Shown here: in pieces, positions 18,545 through 27,652 of the stretch
Position numbering within the stretch: the stretch's first letter is position 1
Layout of the letters: every line of letters begins with the position of its first letter
Assembly (NCBI GenBank): GCA_013697245.1
Contig: JACCXH010000071.1
Span: 62,001 to 126,000 of the forward strand
DNA from: Bacteroidota bacterium
Lineage (GTDB): Bacteria; Bacteroidota; Bacteroidia; B-17B0; Aurantibacillaceae
Direction: 5' to 3'
Length of the DNA: 64,000 bases
Translations under genes and position numbers: made by a program
Notes under the pieces: generated by a model
Told to the model about the DNA's origin: nothing
Databases searched by the model: none
What the model saw: only the letters and a program-made list of their open reading frames with translations

Positions 18545-19738
18545 TTGAAGCCAATTCTTGAAATAAAGGAACTTAGTAAAAAATTCCAGATCAATAGCAA
18601 CATCAAACCTTATTTGAGTTTGCGGGAGAATTTGTTCGCTTTTTTAAAACGTTCTTCAAGAACAGAAGAGTTTTGGGCTTTAAAAGACATTAATTTTGAT
18701 GTTATGCCTGGCGATACAATTGGTATTGTTGGCAAAAATGGTGCGGGAAAATCTACTTTACTTAAAATACTTTCAAAAATAACACCACCTACATCCGGTA
18801 AAATTATTTGTAGAGGAAGAATAGCAAGTTTGCTGGAAGTTGGCACCGGTTTTCACCCGGAACTTAATGGACGGGAAAATATATTCATGAATGGATCTAT
18901 TTTAGGTATGCGCCGCGCTGAGATCTTAAAAAATTTTGACGCTATTGTTGATTTTTCAGGTGTTGAAAAATTTATTGATACGCCCTTAAAACATTACAGT
19001 AGTGGTATGCAATTACGCTTAGCTTTTGCAGTTGCAGCTTTTTTAGAAAATGAAATACTTATTATTGATGAAGTTCTTGCTGTTGGCGATGCAGAATTTC
19101 AAAAAAAATGTATGGGCAAAATGGGCGAGGTAAGTAAGAGTGGGAGAACCATTTTATTTGTGAGTCATAACATGAGCGCTATTGCACAGTTATGTAAAAC
19201 AGGTTTATTATTAGCAAATGGCGGTGTAAAAAAAAGTGGCACAACTAATGAGGTAATAACAGAATATATAAACCTTAACAATCTTAATAACAGTAAAAAT
19301 TTTAATCCTGCTAAACGTTTGGGCCCGGGACTTATTACTATAACCAACCTACTTATAAATAAAATGCAACTGCAGGCAGGCGAAAAAATGACCGTTGAGT
19401 TTATTTTATCAAAAGCAGTTCCATTAAACAAAATAAACCTGGACTTTAGAATTGATAATAATATTGGTGAAAAATGTTTGTGGATAAGTGACAAATTAAG
19501 TGAGCGCGAACATGCAACATCTACAGTAAACAAAATTGTTTTCGAGATCCCTAAATTAAATCTTAATGTTGGGTATTATAATATTACCTATTGTTTGTTC
19601 TTAGATCAGGAAGCGCAAGATCTTGCGGAAAATTGTCTAAGCTTTGAAGTGCTAGAGGGCGCATTTTATCCTAACTGGAAATTTCCGCCAAGCGAACAAG
19701 CTAATGTACTTGTCGAATTTAAAATACGCTATGAGTAA
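18545..19738 (+). CDS. Wzt-type polysaccharide ABC transporter ATPase
   Basis: The ATPase subunit for export of a completed lipid-linked glycan across the inner membrane. The 397 residues include Walker A GIVGKNGAGKST (about 60-72), the signature YSSGMQLRLA, Walker B ILIIDEVLAVGD and the H-loop FVSHNM. An extra C-terminal beta-domain (about 255-397) matches Wzt proteins that recognise the glycan's terminal modification. No Wzm-type permease gene lies beside it or elsewhere in the window, although the two are normally adjacent. The start is TTG; the next residues KPILEIKELSKKF fit the usual N-terminus. Confidence 0.9.
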   Translation: MKPILEIKELSKKFQINSNIKPYLSLRENLFAFLKRSSRTEEFWALKDINFDVMPGDTIGIVGKNGAGKSTLLKILSKITPPTSGKIICRGRIASLLEVGTGFHPELNGRENIFMNGSILGMRRAEILKNFDAIVDFSGVEKFIDTPLKHYSSGMQLRLAFAVAAFLENEILIIDEVLAVGDAEFQKKCMGKMGEVSKSGRTILFVSHNMSAIAQLCKTGLLLANGGVKKSGTTNEVITEYINLNNLNNSKNFNPAKRLGPGLITITNLLINKMQLQAGEKMTVEFILSKAVPLNKINLDFRIDNNIGEKCLWISDKLSEREHATSTVNKIVFEIPKLNLNVGYYNITYCLFLDQEAQDLAENCLSFEVLEGAFYPNWKFPPSEQANVLVEFKIRYE

Positions 19739-20447
19739 ATTATCAAAATATATGGATCTGAAGCTGACCAATCTTTTTGAGCGCGCATTCAGAAAGAATA
19801 AGGATCAGATCTTAAAGAAGATCGTGTCAGCATCTTCATATGATTATTTAATGAATCATCTTAGCGGTGATATTGTGGTGCCTTATAATACCTGGAGCAT
19901 ATCCCCGCAGGGCATGATGGTAATTATAAATCACATCCTTATAAATAATGTAAAAACTGTTGTAGAATTTGGTACAGGTATTAGCACTGTTTTTTTAAAT
20001 AACCTATCTATAAAAAATGGTCTTAACTTAAAAATAATTTCAATAGATCATGATGCTAAATGGCAAAATACGATAAAGGAAAAATACAAAGCTCCTAATG
20101 TCGAATATATCCACTCTCCTCTTAATACAAAAATGAAATTTAAGAACGAGGAGTTTTTTTGGTATGATCCTGAGGTATTAAATAAAATTGATAAACAAAA
20201 AACAGATCTTATTATCGTTGATGCGCCAATAGGAAAAAATAGTCATTACGAAAGAGCCGGTGCGTTTGAATTTTTTAAACAAGAACTGAATAGAAATAAT
20301 TTTAGCTGTTTTTTAGATGATATAGATCAGGAAGCTTTAAAAGAAGTGATGCAACATTATTATCCAAACGCAAAGTTCTACCCGGGCTTTGCAATTGCAG
20401 GTTCGGGCAATACATACGAAACAGAGCCGGTTATTTTTACAAAATAA
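19731..20447 (+). CDS. class I SAM-dependent methyltransferase-like protein
   Basis: A 238-residue protein with a Rossmann-type motif I VVEFGTGISTVFL (about 83-95), a following acidic strand end (ISIDHD) and LIIVDAPIG as the motif IV region. The fold is that of a SAM-dependent methyltransferase; the substrate is unknown, but its place makes sugar or glycan-terminal methylation likely. I chose the ATG at 19731, which overlaps the end of the Wzt gene by eight bases, rather than an upstream in-frame start at 19704. Coupling to Wzt is suggestive, since Wzt C-domains can recognise a terminal methyl cap. Confidence 0.65.
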   Translation: MSKLSKYMDLKLTNLFERAFRKNKDQILKKIVSASSYDYLMNHLSGDIVVPYNTWSISPQGMMVIINHILINNVKTVVEFGTGISTVFLNNLSIKNGLNLKIISIDHDAKWQNTIKEKYKAPNVEYIHSPLNTKMKFKNEEFFWYDPEVLNKIDKQKTDLIIVDAPIGKNSHYERAGAFEFFKQELNRNNFSCFLDDIDQEALKEVMQHYYPNAKFYPGFAIAGSGNTYETEPVIFTK

Positions 20448-20449
20448 AC

Positions 20450-22273
20450 ATGTGCGGCATTTTAGGATATAGTGGCGATTTTGAAAAAGAAAAGCTTAAC
20501 AAAGGGCTTGAAAAAATAGCACACCGTGGTCCTGACGGGCAAGGAACTTTTTTTCATAACGAAACCGCGCTAGGCCACAGACGTTTATCCATTATCGATC
20601 TTTCTGAGAATGCAAAACAACCTTTTGAAATATTGGACAGGTATGTTGTTATTTTTAATGGAGAAATATACAATTACCTTGAGCTAAAAAAAGAACTTGC
20701 CACTGAAGGTTTTATTTTTAAAAGCAATAGCGATACCGAGGTTCTTATTTATGCTTATGTAAAATGGGGGAAGAACTTTGTGCTTAAACTTAACGGCATG
20801 TGGGCTTTTGCTATTTATAATAAAAATGATGGCTCACTTTTTTTATCGCGTGACAGACTTGGAAAGAAACCCCTTTTTTATTCACTTTCAAAAAAGGGAA
20901 TTATTTTTTGTTCCGAAATGAAAGGCATTTATCCCTTTCTTGAAAAAGTAAGCATTAATTATGCGGTAGCTAAAAATGCACTGAACAATAGTTTTGGTTA
21001 TGAAAGTACAGAAAACTGTCTTATTAATGATATTTTACGTTTTCCTGCCGGAACAAACGCTACCTATAGAGATAATGAATTAAAATTTGAAAAATACTGG
21101 GATCCGGAAAAAATAAAAATTCAGGTTCCTGAAAATTATGAGAAACAAAAAGAAATTTTTCGTGAGCTTTTTTTAGATGCCTGCAAAATACGAATGAGAA
21201 GTGATGTTGCCATTGGTACTGCATTGAGCGGCGGACTTGATTCAAGTTCGGTGATCTGCACCATGTCTCATGTAAGTAAGATCAATGATAAAGTTTCTCA
21301 CACCCAAAAAGACTGGCAACATGCATTTGTTGCATCATTTCCGGGCACATCTTTAGATGAGACCAAATATGCCAAAACTGTTACAGATCATTTAAATATC
21401 CAGGCGCATTTTTTAAATATTGATCCATTAAAAGACTTGGATTCTATTTTTTATAAAACCTACCTGTTCGAAGAATTATTTTATGCACCGGTAATACCTT
21501 TTGTACAATTATACGAGAATATCAAACGTCATAATATTACAGTAAGTATTGATGGGCATGGTGCCGATGAACTTTTTGGCGGCTACCCTTTTGACATGAA
21601 TGCAGCCCTGGTGGATAGTTTGCCAAGTATGAGGTGTTTTAATCAAGTACTGCAGGCGATCAATAACACGGAGGGCTCTGCGGTAAATAACGATCGTAAG
21701 AACAAGCTTAAATATGCCATGCTGAACAAATACCCTGTGTTGCAGCATTTTTCAAAACATTTAAGTCTTATTCCAAAAAAAGAACAATTTGATTTTTTAA
21801 ATTCTACACTTTTTCAATCATCATTTAAAACAATTCTTCCTACCTTACTTAGAAATTACGACAGGTATTCGATGATGAACAGTGTTGAAATAAGAATGCC
21901 CTTCTTAGATCACAGGATCGTTGAATTTGCTTTCTCAATCCCCTATACTTCAAAGATCAGGAATGGTTTTGGAAAAGCAATAGTTCGTGATGCTTTGGCC
22001 GACTTGATGCCTCAAAGTATTGCGTATCGTAAAGCCAAAATAGGTTTTAATGCCCCAATGCATTCGTGGATGAACCAGGAATTAAAGAGTTGGATCGGTG
22101 ACTTGATACATTCAACTGATTTTAATAATTCAACACTTATTAATAAGAAAAAAGTATTTGATTCATTAAACACAATAGTTTCCCAAAAAGAAATTAACTT
22201 TATGCAAGGCTCGAAATTATTTGAACAATTAATACCCGTTATTTGGGAAAAATCTTTAAGCTATGCCAGATAA
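20450..22273 (+). CDS. asparagine synthetase B-like glutamine amidotransferase
   Basis: A 607-residue class II amidotransferase. Met is followed by the catalytic Cys2 (MCGILGYSGDF), with AHRGPDGQG and FNGEIYN in the glutaminase domain. A PPi-loop SGGLDSSSV lies near 265, and DGHGADELFGGYPFD in the ATP-dependent synthetase domain. Canonical AsnB makes asparagine from aspartate and glutamine, but homologues inside O-antigen and capsule clusters amidate uronic acids. The setting here, between a methyltransferase and a glycosyltransferase, favours glycan amidation (inference). It overlaps the next gene by 11 bases. Confidence 0.85.
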   Translation: MCGILGYSGDFEKEKLNKGLEKIAHRGPDGQGTFFHNETALGHRRLSIIDLSENAKQPFEILDRYVVIFNGEIYNYLELKKELATEGFIFKSNSDTEVLIYAYVKWGKNFVLKLNGMWAFAIYNKNDGSLFLSRDRLGKKPLFYSLSKKGIIFCSEMKGIYPFLEKVSINYAVAKNALNNSFGYESTENCLINDILRFPAGTNATYRDNELKFEKYWDPEKIKIQVPENYEKQKEIFRELFLDACKIRMRSDVAIGTALSGGLDSSSVICTMSHVSKINDKVSHTQKDWQHAFVASFPGTSLDETKYAKTVTDHLNIQAHFLNIDPLKDLDSIFYKTYLFEELFYAPVIPFVQLYENIKRHNITVSIDGHGADELFGGYPFDMNAALVDSLPSMRCFNQVLQAINNTEGSAVNNDRKNKLKYAMLNKYPVLQHFSKHLSLIPKKEQFDFLNSTLFQSSFKTILPTLLRNYDRYSMMNSVEIRMPFLDHRIVEFAFSIPYTSKIRNGFGKAIVRDALADLMPQSIAYRKAKIGFNAPMHSWMNQELKSWIGDLIHSTDFNNSTLINKKKVFDSLNTIVSQKEINFMQGSKLFEQLIPVIWEKSLSYAR

Positions 22274-23150
22274 AGATCTCGCGCCGGTTGTTTTATTTAT
22301 TTATAACCGACCTAAACATACCGAACAAACCTTAGAAAGTTTAAAAAAAAATAAGCTTTCTGCCGAAACTATTCTTTATGTTTTTGCGGATGGGCCAAAA
22401 TCAAACGCAACTGCCGTAGATAAAAAAAATATAACCGATACACGTCAACTCTTAAAAACACTTACCGGCTTTAAACAAGTTATTACTGTAGAGAAAGAAA
22501 AAAATGAAGGCCTTGCCACTTCTGTTATTTCGGGTGTAACCGAAATTATTAATAAACATGGTAAAGTGATTGTTTTAGAAGACGATCTTTTACTCTCGTC
22601 TTATTTTTTAGAATACATGAATCAAGGACTTTCTATTTATAATAATGTTACTAATGTTTATTCCATTAACGCTTATATGTTCCCGATCGTATCTGATAAG
22701 ACCGACACCTTTTTATCGCCTTTAGCTACAAGCTCATGGGGCTGGGCAACCTGGGCAGATAAATGGTCGGCTTTTGAAAAAGAGATCAAATTTAAAGAGG
22801 TCATTCGCTCCAATCCATTTATCAGGAAACGTTTTAATTTTTCGGATTATAATTATGCCGATACACTTGAAATGAGTTCTTCTTGGGCTATTAAATGGTA
22901 TTATTCTGTATTTATCCGAAATGGTTTAGGCGTATTTCCAACCCGCTCATTAGTTCAAAATATTGGTTTTGATGGTAGCGGTACCCATGGTGCTAAGGCC
23001 TTTGAAGAGCCCGTTTTATTTGAAGGGGAAATTAAGATCGAGAAAAAGCAGGTGATCGATATGGAATATTATGCGAAAATGCTCGACTTTTTTAAAGAGA
23101 AAAAAACAAGTATCTTTAGTTCTATATCCAAAATAATTAAAAAAAATTAA
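22263..23150 (+). CDS. glycosyltransferase, GT2/GT-A-like
   Basis: A 295-residue cytoplasmic protein. The N-terminus APVVLFIYNRPKHTEQTLES is the first strand and loop of a GT-A nucleotide-sugar fold. VIVLEDDLLLS near 100-110 gives the acidic DXD-like metal site, and SSWGWATW is a motif common in this subgroup. It probably adds one residue to the repeat unit. The ATG lies inside the 3' end of the amidotransferase gene. Confidence 0.75.
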   Translation: MPDKDLAPVVLFIYNRPKHTEQTLESLKKNKLSAETILYVFADGPKSNATAVDKKNITDTRQLLKTLTGFKQVITVEKEKNEGLATSVISGVTEIINKHGKVIVLEDDLLLSSYFLEYMNQGLSIYNNVTNVYSINAYMFPIVSDKTDTFLSPLATSSWGWATWADKWSAFEKEIKFKEVIRSNPFIRKRFNFSDYNYADTLEMSSSWAIKWYYSVFIRNGLGVFPTRSLVQNIGFDGSGTHGAKAFEEPVLFEGEIKIEKKQVIDMEYYAKMLDFFKEKKTSIFSSISKIIKKN

Positions 23151-23206
23151 AACATCTGGGCGCTTTTAAAAATATACTCAAAAAAATAATTGGTTATAAA
23201 ACCCCT

Positions 23207-23758
23207 TTGCAAAAACTTATAGAAGAAGGCTATGTTGTTGTTGGCCAAAATTCTAATATTTCAGGTCTATCTGTTGTTATTAAGAAAAAACAAAAGAGAG
23301 TTTATTTAAAAGTTGGCGACAATTCTATCATTAACGGCACTTTTGTTTTAGAAAGAGAGCAAGCAACTATTGAGATAGGATCCGAGACTTTTATTGGTGG
23401 TGGTTTATTTGTTGCAGCAGAAAATATTAAGATCGGTAATCATGTGATGTTCTCATGGGGCTGCACAGTTTCTGATACTGATGCTCATTCGTTAAGCTGG
23501 GAAGAAAGAAAGAACGATGTTAAGGAATGGAAAAAAGGATTAGACGAAGGGAAAGAAGGTGAATATAAAAATTGGAGCAAAGTAAGAACACAACCAATTT
23601 TAATAAGTGATAAATGTTGGATAGGCTTTAATTCTATTATTTTAAAAGGTGTTTCTTTATCAGAAGAATGTGTAGTTGGTGCCGGCAGTATTGTAACAAA
23701 GTCATTCGAAAAAGGAAATATTATTGCAGGAAATCCAGCCTCATTAATTAAAAAATAA
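23207..23758 (+). CDS. left-handed beta-helix (hexapeptide) acyltransferase
   Basis: A 183-residue protein from a TTG start. Repeated hexapeptide turns are visible (VVGQNSNISG, IEIGSETFIGGGLFVAAENIKIGNHVM) and the C-terminal coil ends VVGAGSIVTKSFEKGNIIAGNPA, the hallmark of WbbJ/Maa-type O-acetyltransferases that use acetyl-CoA. ISDTDAH-like residues (VSDTDAHS) supply the catalytic His. The reading frame stays open upstream of the TTG and encodes a plausible amphipathic N-terminus (AFKNILKKIIGYKTP), so the true start may be a non-standard codon such as CTG at 23156. Confidence 0.8.
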   Translation: MQKLIEEGYVVVGQNSNISGLSVVIKKKQKRVYLKVGDNSIINGTFVLEREQATIEIGSETFIGGGLFVAAENIKIGNHVMFSWGCTVSDTDAHSLSWEERKNDVKEWKKGLDEGKEGEYKNWSKVRTQPILISDKCWIGFNSIILKGVSLSEECVVGAGSIVTKSFEKGNIIAGNPASLIKK

Positions 23759-23760
23759 TT

Positions 23761-24609
23761 ATGACCTGGGAAGAAACAATACAATTTGCACGTGAAAAAA
23801 AAGAATTTAAAGAGCTTATAAAATACTGCTATCTTACAGATGATCTCGTTTGGAATGTTAAAGAGTATGGCATATCTGAGGAATATATAGAAATATTAAG
23901 GCTCATTCGCGAATGTGCGCCCAAAGCAAAAGAACTTCTTGAATTTGGGGCAGGCAATGGAATAGCCAGCATTAATTTTGCAATAAACGGATACAATGTA
24001 CTAAGCAGCGAACCTGATAAAAGTGAAACTGTTGGCGCCGGCGCAATTAAAAAATTAGCAACTCATTTTAATCTGAAGAATATTTCCGTAATAGAATCTT
24101 ATGCTGAAGACGTAAAAGAGTCGGCTAATAAATTTGATATCGTTTTCGCAAGGCAATGTATGCACCACGCAAACGATCTTGAAGCATTTACGCAAAACGC
24201 TTATAGACTATTAAAACCAGGTGGTCTATTCTTTACAGTACGAGACCATGTAATAAATTCCGAGAATAATAGACAGGAGTTTTTAAGAACACATCCTTTT
24301 CATCAATACTACGGGGGCGAAAATGCCTATACTTTAAAAGAATATGAACTAGCGTTGATAAAAGCAGGGTTTAAAATTGCTAAGCGGTTAGGTTATTTTG
24401 ATAGCATTATAAATTATTTTCCGGAAAAAGATCCACTAAATAAATTAACTACCCAACGAAACGGTCAAATAAAAAGTAAATTTCCGGTTTTAAGCAATTC
24501 TACAATATCAAAAGGCATTTTATTAAGGTTATTCGACATTAAACACGGACCGGTAAGTGATGACAGTAATATTATTGGCAGAATGTATAGTTTTATAGCA
24601 ACTAAATAA
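23761..24609 (+). CDS. SAM-dependent methyltransferase (Methyltransf_11 type)
   Basis: A 282-residue protein. Motif I LLEFGAGNGIASINFA lies near 60-75. Motif II is the acidic LSSEPD. IVFARQCMHHAND is the motif IV region and LLKPGGLFFTVRD a typical post-IV strand. The substrate is unknown; it is two bases after the acyltransferase stop and abuts the epimerase gene, so it acts with the glycan genes, probably on a nucleotide sugar or a growing chain. Confidence 0.8.
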   Translation: MTWEETIQFAREKKEFKELIKYCYLTDDLVWNVKEYGISEEYIEILRLIRECAPKAKELLEFGAGNGIASINFAINGYNVLSSEPDKSETVGAGAIKKLATHFNLKNISVIESYAEDVKESANKFDIVFARQCMHHANDLEAFTQNAYRLLKPGGLFFTVRDHVINSENNRQEFLRTHPFHQYYGGENAYTLKEYELALIKAGFKIAKRLGYFDSIINYFPEKDPLNKLTTQRNGQIKSKFPVLSNSTISKGILLRLFDIKHGPVSDDSNIIGRMYSFIATK

Positions 24610-24610
24610 A

Positions 24611-25501
24611 ATGAAGATACTTATCATAGGCGCCTCAGGATTTATTGGAAACGCGTGTTTTAATTACTTCTCAAAAAAAAATGAGACCGTTGGCGTTGAT
24701 CGTATAAATAACACCTCAAATACAATTATTATTGAAAATGATAGCACTATTATTCCAAACCTGGTAGCCAAAAAATTTGATGTGATCATTAACTGCGCTG
24801 GCTCTTCAAACATCCAGGATAGTTTTATTAACACAGATAATGATTTTAAGCTGAACGTTACTTTTGTAAAAGATCTAATGGAACTTATAAAAAATTCATC
24901 ACCTAATACAAAAGTTATCAACTTATCCAGCGCGGCAATATATGGCAATCCCAAATCGTTGCCAATTAAAGAAAGTACACACCCTAATCCCCTTTCGCCG
25001 TATGGTCTTCATAAATTGCAAAGCGAAAAGATCCTGAAAGAATACCATTACCTTTTTAATTTAAACACTTTATCTGTGCGCATATTTTCTGCTTATGGTC
25101 CAGGGTTAAAAAGACAATTTTTTTATGATCTTTATACAAAATTTACTTCCGGTAAAGATCAAATTGAACTATTAGGCACCGGTAATGAATCGCGCGATTT
25201 TATTTTTATTGCAGATATTATTGATGCATTGGATGTTCTAATACACAAAGCGAAATTTGACGGCGGAGTTTATAATATTGGCAGTCAACGCGAATCTTTT
25301 ATTCAACCTACAGCAAAAATATTTGCAAAGATCTGTAATTATAAAGGAGAAATTAAATTCACCCAAAAACAATTTGACGGCTATCCCCTTAATTGGGAAG
25401 CAGATATTAGTAAGTTAAGATCTATTGGATTTTTCCCTAAAACAAAACTTGAAGAGGGATTAAAAGTATATTTTAACTGGATACAAAATAATAAAGCTTA
25501 A
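24611..25501 (+). CDS. NAD-dependent sugar epimerase/dehydratase (extended SDR)
   Basis: A 296-residue protein with the NAD-binding GASGFIG loop at residues 7-13, the catalytic triad region INLSSAAIYG and SPYGLHKLQSEK (YxxxK). SVRIFSAYGPGLKRQ and RDFIFIADI follow, as in nucleotide-sugar epimerases and dehydratases. It probably makes an activated sugar donor for the neighbouring transferases. Short intergenic distances on both sides (1 and 0 bases) place it in the cluster operon. Confidence 0.88.
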   Translation: MKILIIGASGFIGNACFNYFSKKNETVGVDRINNTSNTIIIENDSTIIPNLVAKKFDVIINCAGSSNIQDSFINTDNDFKLNVTFVKDLMELIKNSSPNTKVINLSSAAIYGNPKSLPIKESTHPNPLSPYGLHKLQSEKILKEYHYLFNLNTLSVRIFSAYGPGLKRQFFYDLYTKFTSGKDQIELLGTGNESRDFIFIADIIDALDVLIHKAKFDGGVYNIGSQRESFIQPTAKIFAKICNYKGEIKFTQKQFDGYPLNWEADISKLRSIGFFPKTKLEEGLKVYFNWIQNNKA

Positions 25502-26608
25502 ATGAGAATAGGAATAATACTTACAGGCGATTATAGCTGGGCTGGCGGAGTATATTATTCCCTCAACATCATAAAACTACTTCATACCATTTCGCTAACA
25601 GAAAAATTAACTATTGTAGTTATAGTTAATTCAGGCACACCGGAAGAATTAATAAACGAATTGCCCAAAGAAAATATTGAACTTTCTTACCTTGATAAAA
25701 GATCTTTTATTTACAGGCTTTGGCACAAATTAAAGAACGATCGCTTTGTTGCAGATATAAATGCCTTAAACCTTGATGTTATTTATCCCTTGATAGCTTA
25801 CGCTCCCTCGCACTCTAAACTTAACTGCAAAGCTTTTTATTGGATGTATGATCTTCAGCATAAATTTTTACCGGAACTTTTTTCTACTGAAGAAATAAAA
25901 AGCAGAGATAAAATGTTTGAAGACATGGCCGCAAATTCCAGCGCTATTGTTTTTTCGAGTCACGATTCTAAAGGGCATTTTGAAAAGTTCTTTGCAAACA
26001 GCAAAGCCAACAAACTTGTCTATAATTTTGTTTCGCTAATTGATCGTGGAGTTAATGAAGCCGTAACTAAATCATTTAACCTGCCTTCTGCTTACTTTAT
26101 TGTTTGCAATCAATTTTGGCCACATAAAAATCATATGGTGGTTCTTAAGGCGCTTGACCATTTGATAAAGGAAAAAAAGAAAATACACATTGTTTTTACC
26201 GGGCGGTTTGATGATATACGGAACAAAAAATATGTTGATGAATTAAAAGGATTTATTGCAGAAAAACAATTAAGCAATTATATTACCTTGACAGGTTTTA
26301 TTTCAAGAAAAGACCAAATAAGTTTGATAAAGAATGCTAAGGCAGTTTTACAACCCAGTTTTTTTGAAGGCTGGAGTACAGTTGTTGAAGACGCAAAAGC
26401 CTTAAATAAATTTTTAATTATCTCAGAAATTAGTGTTAATCGCGAGCAGGTAAAAACTAATGTTTTGTTCTTTAAACCAGAGGATCATTTGCAACTTTCA
26501 AATCATTTGAGTAAATTAACTGATGATGAAACAAATGGTATTCAGTTCAACTATGCACAGAATATTGAACAGTCTAAACAAGACCTCATTAAGTTATTTA
26601 ATATTTAG
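25502..26608 (+). CDS. glycosyltransferase family 4
   Basis: A 368-residue GT-B protein. The N-domain shows the glycine-rich loop GDYSWAGGVYYS. The C-domain has FIVCNQFWPHKNH, the sugar-donor strand VFTGRFDD, LTGFISRKDQISLIKNAKAVLQPS and FFEGWSTVVEDAKAL, the E-x7-E type motif of GT4 enzymes. It should transfer a sugar from a nucleotide donor to the lipid-linked chain. Its ATG follows the epimerase stop directly. Confidence 0.9.
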   Translation: MRIGIILTGDYSWAGGVYYSLNIIKLLHTISLTEKLTIVVIVNSGTPEELINELPKENIELSYLDKRSFIYRLWHKLKNDRFVADINALNLDVIYPLIAYAPSHSKLNCKAFYWMYDLQHKFLPELFSTEEIKSRDKMFEDMAANSSAIVFSSHDSKGHFEKFFANSKANKLVYNFVSLIDRGVNEAVTKSFNLPSAYFIVCNQFWPHKNHMVVLKALDHLIKEKKKIHIVFTGRFDDIRNKKYVDELKGFIAEKQLSNYITLTGFISRKDQISLIKNAKAVLQPSFFEGWSTVVEDAKALNKFLIISEISVNREQVKTNVLFFKPEDHLQLSNHLSKLTDDETNGIQFNYAQNIEQSKQDLIKLFNI

Positions 26609-26611
26609 TTC

Positions 26612-27652
26612 ATGCAGGCCGACCTATTAAAAATATTTTACGATGAAACTATTATAAACAATCGTTTACCTGTAAATTTCAGGGAAAAAGATTCTGCAAT
26701 TTTCGGAAGTGCAAAAACCATCAAAGTACCTCAAAGTGGTTTATTCCTGTTTAAAGATGTTCGCGTAACCGATCTTGGCATACTTTATAAAAACATGCAG
26801 GTCTTAAAAGAGAATATTATTTGCTATGATATTGACTTTAAAATTTACCGATTTAAATACTTTTTAAAAGCATTTTTAAAATTTAAGAAGTTAGATTTTA
26901 AAGGGAATAAAGCCATTTTACTTTTTGATAATTATAGTGGCCCTAACGGTTTTGCGCACTGGATATGTGATGGCTTAACCCGCTTTGCAGAAATAAATGA
27001 TACTTTACATGACTATACTGTAATTGTACCGGCTTATTTTAAAGACCAAGGAATATATTTCGAAACTTTAAAACTTTTCAATATTTCGTCCATTCATTAC
27101 CTTGAAAAGGACACGCTTACTCATTTTAAAGAGCTCTATTTCCCTTCGCCTATTGGCGAAACAGGTAATTTTCATCCAACTAATCTTGATAAACTAAGAA
27201 CCATTGTTAGCACAATGCTTAATTTAAATACAGCGGCAACAAAAAATATCTATATCAGCCGGGCAAAAGCAAAAAGAAGATTTATAAAAAATGAAAAGGA
27301 CGTTTTAAAGGTATTAAGCAAATATGATTTTGAGATCTATTACCTTGAAGACCATACTTTTTCAGAACAAATTAAAATAGTGAATAGTGCTGCTAATATC
27401 ATTAGCATTCACGGTGCTGCGCTTGCGCTACTGGCATTTGCAAAAGAAGGCGCTTCAGTTATGGAACTAAGGAGTAAGAGCGATGATATAAATAACATGT
27501 ATTATATTCTGGCAAACGCAAGTAAGCTCAATTATTATTATTTAAATTGCTTAAGTATCTTTAAAACAAATACAGGTAATAATTTTGATTTGGCAGTGGA
27601 TATTACAGAACTTGAAGAAAACGTAAAACAAATGGTTTTAAAAGCGAAATGA
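26612..27652 (+). CDS. glycosyltransferase family 61 (DUF563) protein
   Basis: A 346-residue protein with the GT61 features DNYSGPNGFAHWICDGL (about 105-125), a central NIYISRAKAKRRFIKNE, and a C-terminal ANIISIHGAALALLAFAKEG followed by VMELR. This is the usual order for the family, which in eukaryotes includes xylosyl- and GlcNAc-transferases and in bacteria occurs in polysaccharide clusters. It ends by overlapping the next gene by 4 bases (ATGA). Confidence 0.85.
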   Translation: MQADLLKIFYDETIINNRLPVNFREKDSAIFGSAKTIKVPQSGLFLFKDVRVTDLGILYKNMQVLKENIICYDIDFKIYRFKYFLKAFLKFKKLDFKGNKAILLFDNYSGPNGFAHWICDGLTRFAEINDTLHDYTVIVPAYFKDQGIYFETLKLFNISSIHYLEKDTLTHFKELYFPSPIGETGNFHPTNLDKLRTIVSTMLNLNTAATKNIYISRAKAKRRFIKNEKDVLKVLSKYDFEIYYLEDHTFSEQIKIVNSAANIISIHGAALALLAFAKEGASVMELRSKSDDINNMYYILANASKLNYYYLNCLSIFKTNTGNNFDLAVDITELEENVKQMVLKAK

